A stretch of DNA of 64,000 nucleotides from Rothia aeria (GTDB lineage Bacteria > Actinomycetota > Actinomycetes > Actinomycetales > Micrococcaceae): contig AP017895.1 of the NCBI GenBank assembly GCA_002355935.1, forward strand, positions 1,922,001 to 1,986,000, written 5' to 3'. This document shows, piece by piece, positions 1 through 8,965 of this stretch; within the stretch, counting starts at the first letter, position 1; every line of letters starts with the position of its first letter. The notes under the pieces were generated by a model. It had not been told where the DNA came from, made no database searches, and saw nothing but the letters and a program-made list of their open reading frames with translations. Position numbers and translations under genes: made by a program.

Positions 1-1435
1 CCACCGAACGTTCCCTCGCATCACGCGTCTCTGCCGACTCCAGCGGCATACCGGGAAGGTCCAGCAGCACATCCGCGAGCTCAGCCCCGCACGCCTGCCT
101 CTGCTCATCAGATATGGGACGAGTCAGCTGCTTCGGCACGCCCTGCCACCGCAGTTCAAGAAGCATAACCTCAGGGTCCGTAGGAACCCCAAGCACACTC
201 TGCACCCAATCATTCAACGATGCGGCATCCGCAGGATCCTCATCCAAGGAATCCGGCTCCTCAGGAGGCACAATAACCACCAGATGCTGCTGGTTCTCGT
301 TACCCTCCGCGACAAGGGCTGTGCACTGCACATCATCAATGAGCGCCAACAGGTCATCGGGCATACCCGCAACCAGGGTCCAAGCACCGGCAGGGGCCAC
401 CGCGAACTGCCGTTCACCGCGCGTTAACAGCAGGGCGGTCAGCACATCAATATCAACATCCAGCAGGGCCGCCGCATCGGCATCCGTCAAAAACTCCAGC
501 TCATCGGCACCCCCAAATAGGGGCACCCAGATAGTTGGCGAATCCTCAAGTGCAGCACCTGTAACAGGAAGCTGATCAACCAGCCAGGCCACATAGTCCT
601 CAAGGGGCTCACCCACGGCAAAGACGCTGCCGGTGCGGGCCTGCTGCTCGGGGCGCAGCTGAAAAACGTTCAAATACCCATCGCTGTCAACACCGCACAG
701 CACATACACCTGCACCTCGGTCTCGCCCAGTTCGTAGGCCACAAGCTCAGGCCGCTCACCGGTGAGCGCAGTAAGCTTCTGCACAATATCATCGTGGGAG
801 GCACCGCGTGCAAGCACCCGGCGCCGGTGCAGCTCCTCTTCCTGGGCAGGGTCAATAATATTTTCAAGACCCAAACGCACCTCGGAGGTACCGGATTTAC
901 GCTGGTTTTTCCCTGGCACAGTGCTATCTGATGAAGGCATTGGGCGAACCTCTACGGTAAACTCCCCCGTATCCTGCAACGGTTGAGTCCGTTCCTCCGC
1001 ACCGCCGGGCGAAGCAGCACCATCTGCTGCACCGTTATGAGCGTCAGAGACGGCATCAGAATCCGCCCACATTTCGCTGAGCTTCTCAAAAGTCAGCTCA
1101 CTATTTTCCAGTGACTTTGCCAGCTCATCCAGCCGCTCAGTATCCTCCACCTGATTCGGGGTGGCGTACATCTGCTGCGCTTTACGGATCAGCTCAACAA
1201 TGCTGTCAGCCACAGCAGCATCACCGTCAGCTAACTGGCCCGAAACAGTTGAATACACCACCTGGGCCTCGCCCATCGACGGAGTGTTCTCACCGTATTC
1301 CAGAGAAAGCCGCACCCACACCGGCTCCAAGCCTTTCGCGCTGCCATACTCGGATGCATCACCATCCCGCTGCGGTACGGTGAAGTCACTCGGGGTATCC
1401 GGGGCACCAAAATTATGCTTGTCTTCACTCGACAC
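1..1435 (-). CDS. Hypothetical acidic protein, 3' end beyond window
   Basis: An uninterrupted minus-strand reading frame runs off the left edge, giving at least 478 residues. The GTG start at 1433-1435 follows an AAGGAG ribosome site five bases upstream. The protein is rich in Asp, Glu and Ala and has no signal peptide, membrane segment or catalytic motif that I recognise. Residues of roughly 130-190 look like a disordered linker. The flanking parts look folded and contain alternating hydrophobic strands. It lies downstream of ffh on the same strand, but a hairpin separates the two. I do not recognise the family, and the C-terminus is missing from the window. Confidence 0.75.
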   Translation of the reverse strand, partial: MSSEDKHNFGAPDTPSDFTVPQRDGDASEYGSAKGLEPVWVRLSLEYGENTPSMGEAQVVYSTVSGQLADGDAAVADSIVELIRKAQQMYATPNQVEDTERLDELAKSLENSELTFEKLSEMWADSDAVSDAHNGAADGAASPGGAEERTQPLQDTGEFTVEVRPMPSSDSTVPGKNQRKSGTSEVRLGLENIIDPAQEEELHRRRVLARGASHDDIVQKLTALTGERPELVAYELGETEVQVYVLCGVDSDGYLNVFQLRPEQQARTGSVFAVGEPLEDYVAWLVDQLPVTGAALEDSPTIWVPLFGGADELEFLTDADAAALLDVDIDVLTALLLTRGERQFAVAPAGAWTLVAGMPDDLLALIDDVQCTALVAEGNENQQHLVVIVPPEEPDSLDEDPADAASLNDWVQSVLGVPTDPEVMLLELRWQGVPKQLTRPISDEQRQACGAELADVLLDLPGMPLESAETRDARERSV

Positions 1436-1522
1436 GGGGACTCCTTACATTCCTTGCAGCATTGCTTTCCACCGGCCTGTTGGACTTCACCCCTTAAATC
1501 GTTAGACCGAACGGGGTGCGCG

Positions 1523-1545
1523 CCGTGCCCGCGCTCAGGGCACGG
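1523..1545 (-). terminator. Hairpin downstream of ffh
   Basis: Perfect 8-bp arms (CCGTGCCC / GGGCACGG) flank a 7-nt loop about 100 bp beyond the ffh stop codon. No clear U-tract follows, so termination is inferred from position and stem strength. Confidence 0.5.
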
Positions 1546-1647
1546 GCCTCAGCAACCCGTCTAATGTCAATATTCTCTCACCAGTACCACGGCCAGACAC
1601 CCTATTCGGCTGAGCGCCAAATCTGGGCTAACACAGTACGTTGAGCT

Positions 1648-3228
1648 CTACTTCAAGAACTTCTCAAAGCCCTTAGGCAAGTTCATATCCGCAAGGTCAA
1701 GCTCCTGCTGCTGCGTCTGCTGCCCAAAGGCAGCGCCCTGACGGGCTTTCTCCGCCTGCTGCGCCTGCGCCTCCTGCTGTGCGCGCTTCATAGGGTTGCC
1801 CGAACGCGACCCCTTCTTCTTATTATTCTTCTTGTTCTTCTTACGGTTACCGCCGCCAGCAGCCGCCATACCGGGCATCTGCATACCGCCGGGAACACCG
1901 GACATCTTACCGGCGGCAAGCTTCTTCATCATCTTCTGAGCCTGAGCGAAACGCTCCATGAGCTGATTCACCTCAGAGACGGTAACACCCGCACCCTTCG
2001 CAATACGCGCACGGCGGGAACCATTAATAATCTTCGGGGCCACACGCTCATGCGGAGTCATTGAACGCACGATAGCCTCAACCCGGTCAATTTCACGCTC
2101 ATCAAAAGCCTCCAACTGCTGACGGATCTGTGCCGCGCCGGGCATCATCATCAGAAGCTTCTTCATAGAACCAAGCTTGCGAATCTGCTGCATCTGCGCC
2201 AAGAAATCCTCAAACGTGAAGTCTTCCTGGTCAATGAACTTCTTCGCCATACGGTCGGCTTCAGCCTTGTCCCAGTTAGCCTCAGCCTGCTCGATCAGGG
2301 TCAGAATATCGCCCATATCAAGGATGCGGCTGGCCATGCGGTCAGGGTGGAACTGCTCAAAGTCACCCACGTTCTCACCCGTGGAGGCAAACATAATCGG
2401 TTTGCCGGTCACCGAAGCAACCGAAAGCGCCGCACCGCCGCGGGCGTCACCATCAAGCTTGGAAAGCACCACACCGGTGAAGTCCACGCCCTCGTTGAAG
2501 GCGTTCGCGGTATTCACCGCATCCTGGCCGATCATCGCATCAATCACGAACAGCACTTCTTGCGGCTCAATAGCATCACGAATATTACGTGCCTGCTGCA
2601 TGAGTTCAGCATCCACACCCAAACGGCCTGCAGTATCAACGATTACCACGTCATGCAGCTTCGCACGCGCCTCAGCCACACCATCTCGGGCCACCTGCAC
2701 CGGGTCACCGGTGGGGGTGTCGAACTCACTAGTCACACCCGGGTGAGGCGCAAAAACAGGTACACCCGCGCGTTCACCCACAATCTTCAGCTGGGTCACC
2801 GCATTTGGGCGCTGCAAATCAGATGCTACCAGGATGGGGGTGTGCCCCTGACCCTTCAGCCACTTCGCCAGCTTACCCGCCAGCGTGGTTTTACCGGCAC
2901 CCTGCAAACCAGCGAGCATAATAATGGTGGGGCCGCTCTTCGCCATATTGATACGGCGAGTCTGCCCACCCAGAATACCCACCAGCTCCTCATTGACGAT
3001 CTTCACGATCTGCTGCGAGGGGTTCAGAGCCTCCGACACTTCCGCACCAAGCGCACGCTCCTTCACATGCGCAACGAACTCACGCACCACCGGAACGGCG
3101 ACGTCCGCATCCAGCAGCGCACGCCGGATCTCCCGCACGGTCGCATCAATATCAGCCTCTGAGAGGCGTCCCTTGCCGCGCAGGTTTTTAAAGGTTGCCG
3201 TCAACCGGTCTGAGAGCGAATTGAACAC
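1648..3228 (-). CDS. ffh: Signal recognition particle protein Ffh (SRP54)
   Basis: Ffh is the GTPase of the signal recognition particle. It binds SRP RNA and the signal sequences of nascent membrane proteins and docks with FtsY at the membrane. The 526-residue product has the N-domain helical bundle (about 1-95), a G domain with the P-loop GLQGAGKTT (near 107), DTAGR (near 200) and SKLDGDARGG (near 258), and a Met-rich M domain from about 330. The tail after about 440 is Gly/Lys/Gln-rich and low in complexity, as in other actinobacteria. Its receptor gene ftsY lies 7 kb away, across the AT-rich island. The frame is intact. Confidence 0.97.
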   Translation of the reverse strand: MFNSLSDRLTATFKNLRGKGRLSEADIDATVREIRRALLDADVAVPVVREFVAHVKERALGAEVSEALNPSQQIVKIVNEELVGILGGQTRRINMAKSGPTIIMLAGLQGAGKTTLAGKLAKWLKGQGHTPILVASDLQRPNAVTQLKIVGERAGVPVFAPHPGVTSEFDTPTGDPVQVARDGVAEARAKLHDVVIVDTAGRLGVDAELMQQARNIRDAIEPQEVLFVIDAMIGQDAVNTANAFNEGVDFTGVVLSKLDGDARGGAALSVASVTGKPIMFASTGENVGDFEQFHPDRMASRILDMGDILTLIEQAEANWDKAEADRMAKKFIDQEDFTFEDFLAQMQQIRKLGSMKKLLMMMPGAAQIRQQLEAFDEREIDRVEAIVRSMTPHERVAPKIINGSRRARIAKGAGVTVSEVNQLMERFAQAQKMMKKLAAGKMSGVPGGMQMPGMAAAGGGNRKKNKKNNKKKGSRSGNPMKRAQQEAQAQQAEKARQGAAFGQQTQQQELDLADMNLPKGFEKFLK

Positions 3229-3417
3229 GAGCCGTGGTCACTTTCTATACGTCGGTGAGCGGGACACACGGCAATATTATGGCCGCGCCAGCCCGCATCT
3301 TTAACATGGGTAATCAATCTACAAGGATACAGGATATGCCCTAATATGCTGACAATAGCACCCTTTAATGAGCGTTTGGCGAAACCACACAACAGCACAC
3401 AGCCACATAATAGAGGT

Positions 3418-3867
3418 ATGGACTTTCGGACGACAGCTGCAGGACACCAATACGGGGTGCGAGCCTCGGCGCTGATCATGCACGCGGGAAAACTTCTCAC
3501 CTACAGTCACCACAACAAATACTTTGTACCCGGCGGCGCAGTGCACGTCGGTGAGCACAGCACGGATGCGGTACGCCGCGAAATACGCGAAGAACTAGGT
3601 ATCGACTGCACGGTTCGGCAGCTTGCGTTCGTGGGAGAGCACCTTTTCGAGGTGCACGGTATGCCGAACCACCGCATCGAATTCCACTACCTCGTAGATG
3701 TTGATTCTGAAGCGGTCCCAATAACCACCCGCGACGAAGGGCACCACTACCCCTGCGTGTGGCTGCCGCTTCAATCCCTGGCGGATTATCCGCTCAAACC
3801 AGAGTTTCTTACACATGAGCTGCCGCGGTGGGATGGGGAACTCACCCATATCGCTACCGTCGAATAA
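3418..3867 (+). CDS. Nudix hydrolase
   Basis: The 149-residue protein carries an exact Nudix box (G-x5-E-x7-REUxEExGU) built around GGAVHVGEHSTDA and REIREELGI, about residues 40-62. Nudix enzymes hydrolyse nucleoside diphosphates linked to other groups; the substrate cannot be read from the sequence. The downstream EFHYLV strand fits the fold. I chose the ATG at 3418, just before the domain. An in-frame ATG at 3346 would add 24 residues of unlikely composition. It is divergent from ffh and is the last conventional gene before the AT-rich island. Confidence 0.85.
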   Translation: MDFRTTAAGHQYGVRASALIMHAGKLLTYSHHNKYFVPGGAVHVGEHSTDAVRREIREELGIDCTVRQLAFVGEHLFEVHGMPNHRIEFHYLVDVDSEAVPITTRDEGHHYPCVWLPLQSLADYPLKPEFLTHELPRWDGELTHIATVE

Positions 3868-4225
3868 AGCTTATATAAAATCCCAAAATCTCCGTCTTAA
3901 ATGCGCCGCAGTTGATGCCAGCATCTTTGCCAAAATAAAGGAAAGTTAGGCGTGATTCGTACCATGAATCTACTGTTTACTATTATTATACTTCTAGCAT
4001 TTCATTATATACTTCAAGAATAGTTTTTCCTCCCCAAAATACTATTTACAATAGTTTACGACAAAGATTATATTTTATGCCATTTCGATGAATCATAAAT
4101 TCTCGACAAGTATCAAATTTTTGCCAATATAAATGCAGAACTTTATGATTAAGTAAGGCATATTTTAATCGTAATTTGATATTTTTATTGAATATTTGTA
4201 TCTTAATAAACTTATTATCATTCTC
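3868..4225. other. AT-rich intergenic region at island edge
   Basis: Base composition falls sharply after the Nudix stop. Apart from one possible 23-codon reading frame (3952-4023) I see no gene. The low G+C contrasts with ffh and marks the left edge of the accessory island. Confidence 0.6.
3952..4023 (+). CDS. Possible small hydrophobic peptide
   Basis: GTG at 3952 opens a 23-codon frame ending in TAG, with a purine-rich AAAGGAAAG stretch upstream. An internal ATG at 3964 gives a 19-residue version. The peptide is almost entirely Leu, Ile and Phe and could form one membrane helix, like small membrane peptides or type I toxins. In AT-rich DNA such a frame can occur by chance, so support is weak. 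Confidence 0.25.
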   Translation: MIRTMNLLFTIIILLAFHYILQE

Positions 4226-4876
4226 TTATTCCCTTAGTTGCAATGAAGGCATAGATGCATATAAGGTGCTGCAATCCTTCGGGACTAGAAAGATCTTGAT
4301 ATGTGAGTTTTTCATCCCCCTGTTCCACACAGGAACCACGATATCTGTGATCAATGGACGCTGTTCTTCGGGGAACGCCTCAATATTAAGCCATGTTGGA
4401 GGTTCTCGATATACACGTACAGAGTTCTGGGATAAAGGCTCTGTTTCTGATGTCTTAAGCTCGAGCCTAGTTTTTGGATGTTGAACGTAAGCGACTTCAA
4501 GAATAGCAAGTGGGTTTTCGACCGTTTGCTCAAGCGGGGTGTACAGCATAACGAGAGAACTCAGGAGCTCAATAACCCCTATCGGATCGGCGGTGTTGGT
4601 GAACTCAGCAAGGAAACGTTCACGAAGCAAGTTACAGGCGAATTCTTTGGGGCTCGCCGTTTTAGTTCGGTTCTTACCTGTGGTGTTTCCATGATCGTCA
4701 AGACCCAGCATAATGTTGAAGGTGAGACTCAAGTCGATGTCGTTCTTGGCGGTGAGAGAAGGCACAAGTTCTTTCTTGGTGAGCTTTTTAATGGCTGCTT
4801 CGCTCACTCCCGCTGCGGCAGCCAGCCGGGCACGGCTCAGGGAGAAGCCTGAGACAAGAGCGGGAAGGTCCTCCAT
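4226..4876 (-). CDS. Hypothetical protein with N-terminal HTH-like segment
   Basis: This is a 216-residue protein of unrecognised family. Residues about 12-40 (SRARLAAAAGVSEAAIKKL) look like a helix-turn-helix of XRE/MerR character, so DNA binding is possible. The rest is mixed alpha/beta with no motif I can name. I start at ATG 4874-4876, which has an AGGAG site seven bases upstream, rather than at the longer frame from 4909. It lies in the AT-rich island next to a divergent membrane protein gene and may regulate it. That link is inferred only from position. Confidence 0.6.
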   Translation of the reverse strand: MEDLPALVSGFSLSRARLAAAAGVSEAAIKKLTKKELVPSLTAKNDIDLSLTFNIMLGLDDHGNTTGKNRTKTASPKEFACNLLRERFLAEFTNTADPIGVIELLSSLVMLYTPLEQTVENPLAILEVAYVQHPKTRLELKTSETEPLSQNSVRVYREPPTWLNIEAFPEEQRPLITDIVVPVWNRGMKNSHIKIFLVPKDCSTLYASMPSLQLRE

Positions 4877-5120
4877 ATATCTCTCCTGCAAAATTTTACA
4901 TTTCAACAAAATATGCTGTGGTGGTGAGGTTTTCTCTGATTTTGATTATCGCAAAATCCTGGAGGAAATGTGCATAAACCGTGCCGCACCCAGCGGCGAT
5001 GCTGGAGGATGACGAGTTTGGTGGCGAGGCCCTTCGAAGAGTTATACGTTAGAACTGTGTCTAAAGGTTCCTTTCGTAGGAAGAAGGGATCATATCGTTC
5101 AAAATATTAGGAGGATTCCT

Positions 5121-5735
5121 GTGGCAGTTCCCTTAGAACCATTCACTTCTTCATTCGCAAATGCTATTAAAAATACCCTGCCGAAGAATGTGCATATGTT
5201 TAATGTGCTTGTTGCTTCATTCATGTGGTGTGTATTTATTGAAGCAACAGCACCAAATATCTCGCTTCTTTCGGCACTTAACGAAATCCTTCGCTATGCT
5301 CACCTTGATACGCAGTGGTACACGATAGTTCAAGAATTTTCTCAGCTCAATGGTGTGTTTATATTTTGCGTAGCTAACTTTCTCATCGGGGTTTCCCATG
5401 TATCCTACATTCATAGGTCAGAGATTTCATTATCCTACTCACCCACATGGATTATGCTAAGTTTAACAATGATCACACTACGTGGGACTACTCCCTTCGA
5501 ATGGATCATAATTTTAAGTATTTCAGTGATAGTTTTTATTTTTGGCAATTCGCATCAATTCCCCGAACGCAGGTCTACGAGGTTTGAAAGTCTGGTAGCA
5601 CTTATGGAGTCATTAATGTTTGTAGCTTTTTCTCCAATATACCTCTTGTACAACATTGTGACGGCTTCTACTCAACTCCCTGACACTATGACTCAGAATG
5701 ATTATCATCGCGTTCCTTCGGGAGCAAAATACTAG
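5121..5735 (+). CDS. Hypothetical multi-pass membrane protein
   Basis: The GTG start at 5121 follows an AGGAGG site. The 204-residue product has about five hydrophobic segments (roughly residues 27-45, 72-92, 105-122, 127-143 and 163-182) and a polar C-terminal tail. I recognise no transporter or enzyme signature. It is AT-rich like its neighbours and convergent with the PIN-domain gene, with a strong shared hairpin between them. Function is unknown. Confidence 0.65.
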   Translation: MAVPLEPFTSSFANAIKNTLPKNVHMFNVLVASFMWCVFIEATAPNISLLSALNEILRYAHLDTQWYTIVQEFSQLNGVFIFCVANFLIGVSHVSYIHRSEISLSYSPTWIMLSLTMITLRGTTPFEWIIILSISVIVFIFGNSHQFPERRSTRFESLVALMESLMFVAFSPIYLLYNIVTASTQLPDTMTQNDYHRVPSGAKY

Positions 5736-5751
5736 CGGGTTCCTGCCAGCC

Positions 5752-5793
5752 TGATGGGCTTTCACCATGTACCAGATGGTGACAGCCCATCAG
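5752..5793. terminator. Bidirectional terminator between convergent island genes
   Basis: A long near-perfect inverted repeat has arms CTGATGGGCTTTCACCAT and its complement with one unpaired base, and a 7-nt loop. It sits between the membrane protein gene (+) and the PIN gene (-) and overlaps the last codons of the latter. Confidence 0.75.
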
Positions 5794-6284
5794 ATTGATC
5801 CACCAAGAGACCTCATCATCTCGAAAGGACCGCAGTACTTTACTCCATGGGCATGGCAGGCGTCTGGTATCAGAATTCTTTTCTTAGATTCTGGCGCGGG
5901 TTGCTCAAGAGTCACGACCCTGTAGTCGTGCGCTTTGGCAAAAGCGACGAGCGAGCTATCAGCAACACGCAGAAATTCATCTTTTGCTGCTTGCTTATAC
6001 TGGTCTTTGTTCTGCGCCCAGTTAGCCACCGTTCCCAAAGCTGCTACGCTTTCTGCTGTCAAAGGTTTAAAATACTCTTTTCTTTCTGCAACCCATTGCG
6101 CGAGTTCATCCTTGCCAGCAATGAGCTCTTTATAAACGGGAAGAATACTGATGATCCGTCCCCGTTGAGCGATCTCATCGTGGAGCCATTTCCAGTAACT
6201 AGGAACTATATCGCGTGCATAGTATCTGCGGTGAGCTTCCACTAACACGTTAGTGTCAAGGAGAAAAATAGTATCAGGAGACAC
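5790..6284 (-). CDS. PIN-domain protein, DUF4411-like, probable toxin
   Basis: This 164-residue protein starts with the PIN signature FLLDTNVLVEAHRRYY. It has further acidic positions in the middle (about residues 98-115) and ends in a DUF4411-type C-terminus with a conserved aspartate in LIPDACHAHG. PIN domains are Mg-dependent ribonucleases, and such proteins are often toxins. The GTG start lies one base after the stop of the ImmA/IrrE-type gene, so the two are translationally coupled like antitoxin and toxin. The toxin role is inferred from family and arrangement; the DUF4411 assignment is from memory of the family. Confidence 0.8.
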   Translation of the reverse strand: MSPDTIFLLDTNVLVEAHRRYYARDIVPSYWKWLHDEIAQRGRIISILPVYKELIAGKDELAQWVAERKEYFKPLTAESVAALGTVANWAQNKDQYKQAAKDEFLRVADSSLVAFAKAHDYRVVTLEQPAPESKKRILIPDACHAHGVKYCGPFEMMRSLGGSI

Positions 6285-6285
6285 G

Positions 6286-7465
6286 TTATGCTTCCCTTAC
6301 CTTCTGCGCGAGCTTCTCGTAGGTTTCTGTTTTGGGGACACCAAGCAGGCGGTGCGCTTCCGTGTATGTGGTGCGCCCACTAGCAGCGTCGGCAAAAACT
6401 GCACTTGCGAACCGTTTACCTAGAGCATAGATTTTGGGCGGTAATAGTCACCTCCGCCAGAGGTTTTACCGCTTTCTTGTGCATAAGCAATAGCTTGTTC
6501 ACGCATGGGCTCATATAACTTGGTATACTTATTCCACGTTATAAGCTTTTCATTTAGCAAACTATTGAGGATCGTCAAGACGCTGACGCAGAAATGCGAT
6601 GCCAGTTTCTCTATCGAGTCCTCTGTTATCTCATCCCCGTCGCCGGGTAATGCTCGTACTTTTTTGCGTATCTCTGCAGAAGGAACTAAAAATGTGCAGC
6701 AAAGGAGTCACACCAACGTTCGTTGTAAGCCTGTTGCTCTGCATGCTGCTGATGTACCTCTTCGCCGCCGGAGACAGATACTCCGCTCTCCCCTAGCAGA
6801 AGATGCCCCAGCTCATGCAATAATGTAAAGATTTGGGCGTTTTTAGTATCTCGACCGTTAACGAAAATAGTGGGCGCATAGTCATTGGAGAGCGAAAATC
6901 CACTAAACTCATTCGGATCATAGGGGCGGTGAGTGTTGGAACCTACGACTCCGGCAACGCTGATGAGAAAACCGTTTTCTTCCAATAGTTCTATAATTGC
7001 TTTGCGTGCCTCGGTTCCAGAGCGCACCATCCCAGGAGTGTACCCGAAATCATAACGAATACGGTCGGCTACCTGTTCGGGGTTGCTCGCTAAAGTTTCA
7101 GATCCCACATATTCATTCACTTCTAAGCCACGCGCAATAGCATAGTCACGGTACCAGTTTTGCCGCCGTTGCTGTTCCAGGATGGTTTCGGTTAGCTCAG
7201 CAGAATATTTCTCTGGTGCGGAACCACGGAACCGAAAATCAGCGAGAGGTTTCTCTTCAACAGGAGGCTCAGAGAGGAAGAGCATACCGAAGGGAACATG
7301 GGTCTTCTGGGCAAACTTCGTGAGCTGACTAATGGTTGGCTGACTATCTTGTCTGAGCCATTCAGAAACACGTAGCTTGTCAAAAGCCTTTTCAGTCTCG
7401 GACATGTCAGCACGGTCAAGCGCCCAGCGAAGCACACTCGGCTCTACAGGAACTTTAACGGTCAT
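6286..7465 (-). CDS. XRE-ImmA/IrrE metallopeptidase-like protein, probable antitoxin (two frameshifts)
   Basis: This is an HTH-type N-terminus followed by an ImmA/IrrE (DUF955) domain with the zinc motif HELGH in TLLHELGHLLLGE (about residue 215). The frame breaks after residue 260 at an A-run (6688-6692) and again at 6432-6438. Adding one base at each gives a 393-residue protein whose C-terminus matches the family (GDYYRPKIYALGKRF). I therefore treat it as one gene with probable sequence errors. The ATG at 7465 follows AGGAGGG; a GTG lies one codon upstream. Paired with the PIN gene, it is the likely antitoxin and regulator. Confidence 0.8.
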
Positions 7466-7750
7466 CACTTCCCTCCTCTCCTCTATAGTCTAACCGGCAA
7501 TTCCAACTAATAAAACATTCTGGCACAAGATTCAGGACAATATAACTTCTACCCTGAAACTGGGTGACCAGGTACTCACCCTCATAAAAAACCTAAGTTT
7601 CCTTCTAGCAGATATTTTCCATCTACAACTAATAATAGGTATCGAGTTACATGAAGCACTACCCCCAAGCCTCTAGAGATAAAGGCGAAATAAGAATATT
7701 TCTAGACAGATACAACATCAAATATTCAAAATATTAATATACTGGTAGTT

Positions 7751-8962
7751 CTAGTTGTGTTTATGAGGTATAGACTGGCCACAACACGACATATAGCAGT
7801 CGCCCTTTCGCGCACCAGGAGGGAGTTCTTCTGGAGCTAACCTAGAAAGTTCTTCTAAAGAGTCTTCAGTAAAGTTAAAAATATTTCCACGCCCAGTCAT
7901 CGAAATCTCAGCTCCACCAAATACATGAGGTATAGAATATGTTTCTATCTTATCTCCTATTTTTGTCTCTTGAAATATAACAGATTTAAATTTTGCATTA
8001 GCAAATGAAGCCTTGTCGATCCTAGTATGCACAAAGTCAGCAATCATAAAATTGACCTTATTAAATATTCCTTCTTCCATAGATGCTTTATAAAAATTTA
8101 CAGTTTGAATTTTAGAACTGCTCATATCTAAAGATTTTGCAAAAGTAGAATTTCGAAAGCTTAGGTTTCCATGTATATCTATACCAGATAAATCGACGTC
8201 AAAATTAAATATGCATCCATCAAAATTGAAATCTAGATCAGACCACAAAGAGGTACTGTTCTGTTGGTTACTACGTATCGTATATTCCTTAATAGCTTCA
8301 ACAATCCATTTAACATTCTCAAATGGATAGTTTTCATTATTCACCCTACCATCTCCTACAGCACCTTTACGAATATACTCAAATATGTTATTTAAAACAG
8401 ATTGAGCTTGTTTCTTGTTCCCCATATTTAACCAGTCATCTACCACTTGGAGTATCTTATTAGCGCCCAAACGTTGTCCCGTCAAAGAGCCACTACTTAA
8501 CTGAGTATATGCGTCAGCAAAGGATAAGTTAACTTCTCGAATCTTAGAATCTTTGTATTGCTCCTGCTGAAAATCCAACTGATTTTTCTGTATGTTAAGT
8601 TGATTCTTCTGCACTGCAATCTGTTCCCTAATATTTTCAGCATCATCATTATTTTTCTTTCTTTCAATTTCGTTCTTACTATGGGTCTCATTTAGAGTAA
8701 CAAGAGCAATTAATCCACCAGCCATATACAGTAAAGCGGTACGAATTTCTTTTGATCCATCACCCTGTTCAAATCGCACTCCTATAAAATCATTAAGGAG
8801 GAAAGATGCAAGCGGTGGAATAAAAACTATTGCAACTACACCGAGTGTAGCAATCCAGCAAAGACGCTGACTAAATTCATTTCTGGGCACATGGAATATT
8901 TTACGAAAATTTCGACACACCATTCCTCCAAGTTTTATTGCATTTCTAAGCATAACAGTCAT
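7751..8962 (-). CDS. Membrane-anchored pentapeptide-repeat protein
   Basis: The roughly 403-residue protein has two membrane segments (about 35-58 and 80-97) and then a Gln/Lys/Asn-rich coiled coil (about 98-145) with the repeated phrase KNQLNIQKNQLDFQQ. A C-terminal domain (about 235-345) contains degenerate pentapeptide repeats such as FDGCIFNFDVDLSGIDIHG. Pentapeptide repeats form a right-handed quadrilateral beta-helix used as a protein-binding scaffold. The protein probably displays this domain on the cytosolic face of the membrane. Start ATG 8960-8962 follows AAGGAAA; GTG at 8965 is the alternative. Codon use is strongly AT-biased, which suggests acquisition. Similar architectures occur in defence loci, but no partner enzyme is visible here. 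Confidence 0.75.
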   Translation of the reverse strand: MTVMLRNAIKLGGMVCRNFRKIFHVPRNEFSQRLCWIATLGVVAIVFIPPLASFLLNDFIGVRFEQGDGSKEIRTALLYMAGGLIALVTLNETHSKNEIERKKNNDDAENIREQIAVQKNQLNIQKNQLDFQQEQYKDSKIREVNLSFADAYTQLSSGSLTGQRLGANKILQVVDDWLNMGNKKQAQSVLNNIFEYIRKGAVGDGRVNNENYPFENVKWIVEAIKEYTIRSNQQNSTSLWSDLDFNFDGCIFNFDVDLSGIDIHGNLSFRNSTFAKSLDMSSSKIQTVNFYKASMEEGIFNKVNFMIADFVHTRIDKASFANAKFKSVIFQETKIGDKIETYSIPHVFGGAEISMTGRGNIFNFTEDSLEELSRLAPEELPPGARKGDCYMSCCGQSIPHKHN

Positions 8963-8965
8963 CAC

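Noticed and set aside
2347-3162. A 271-codon plus-strand frame opposite ffh
   Set aside because: It lies wholly within ffh on the opposite strand, has no ribosome site or domain, and is a by-product of high G+C codon use.
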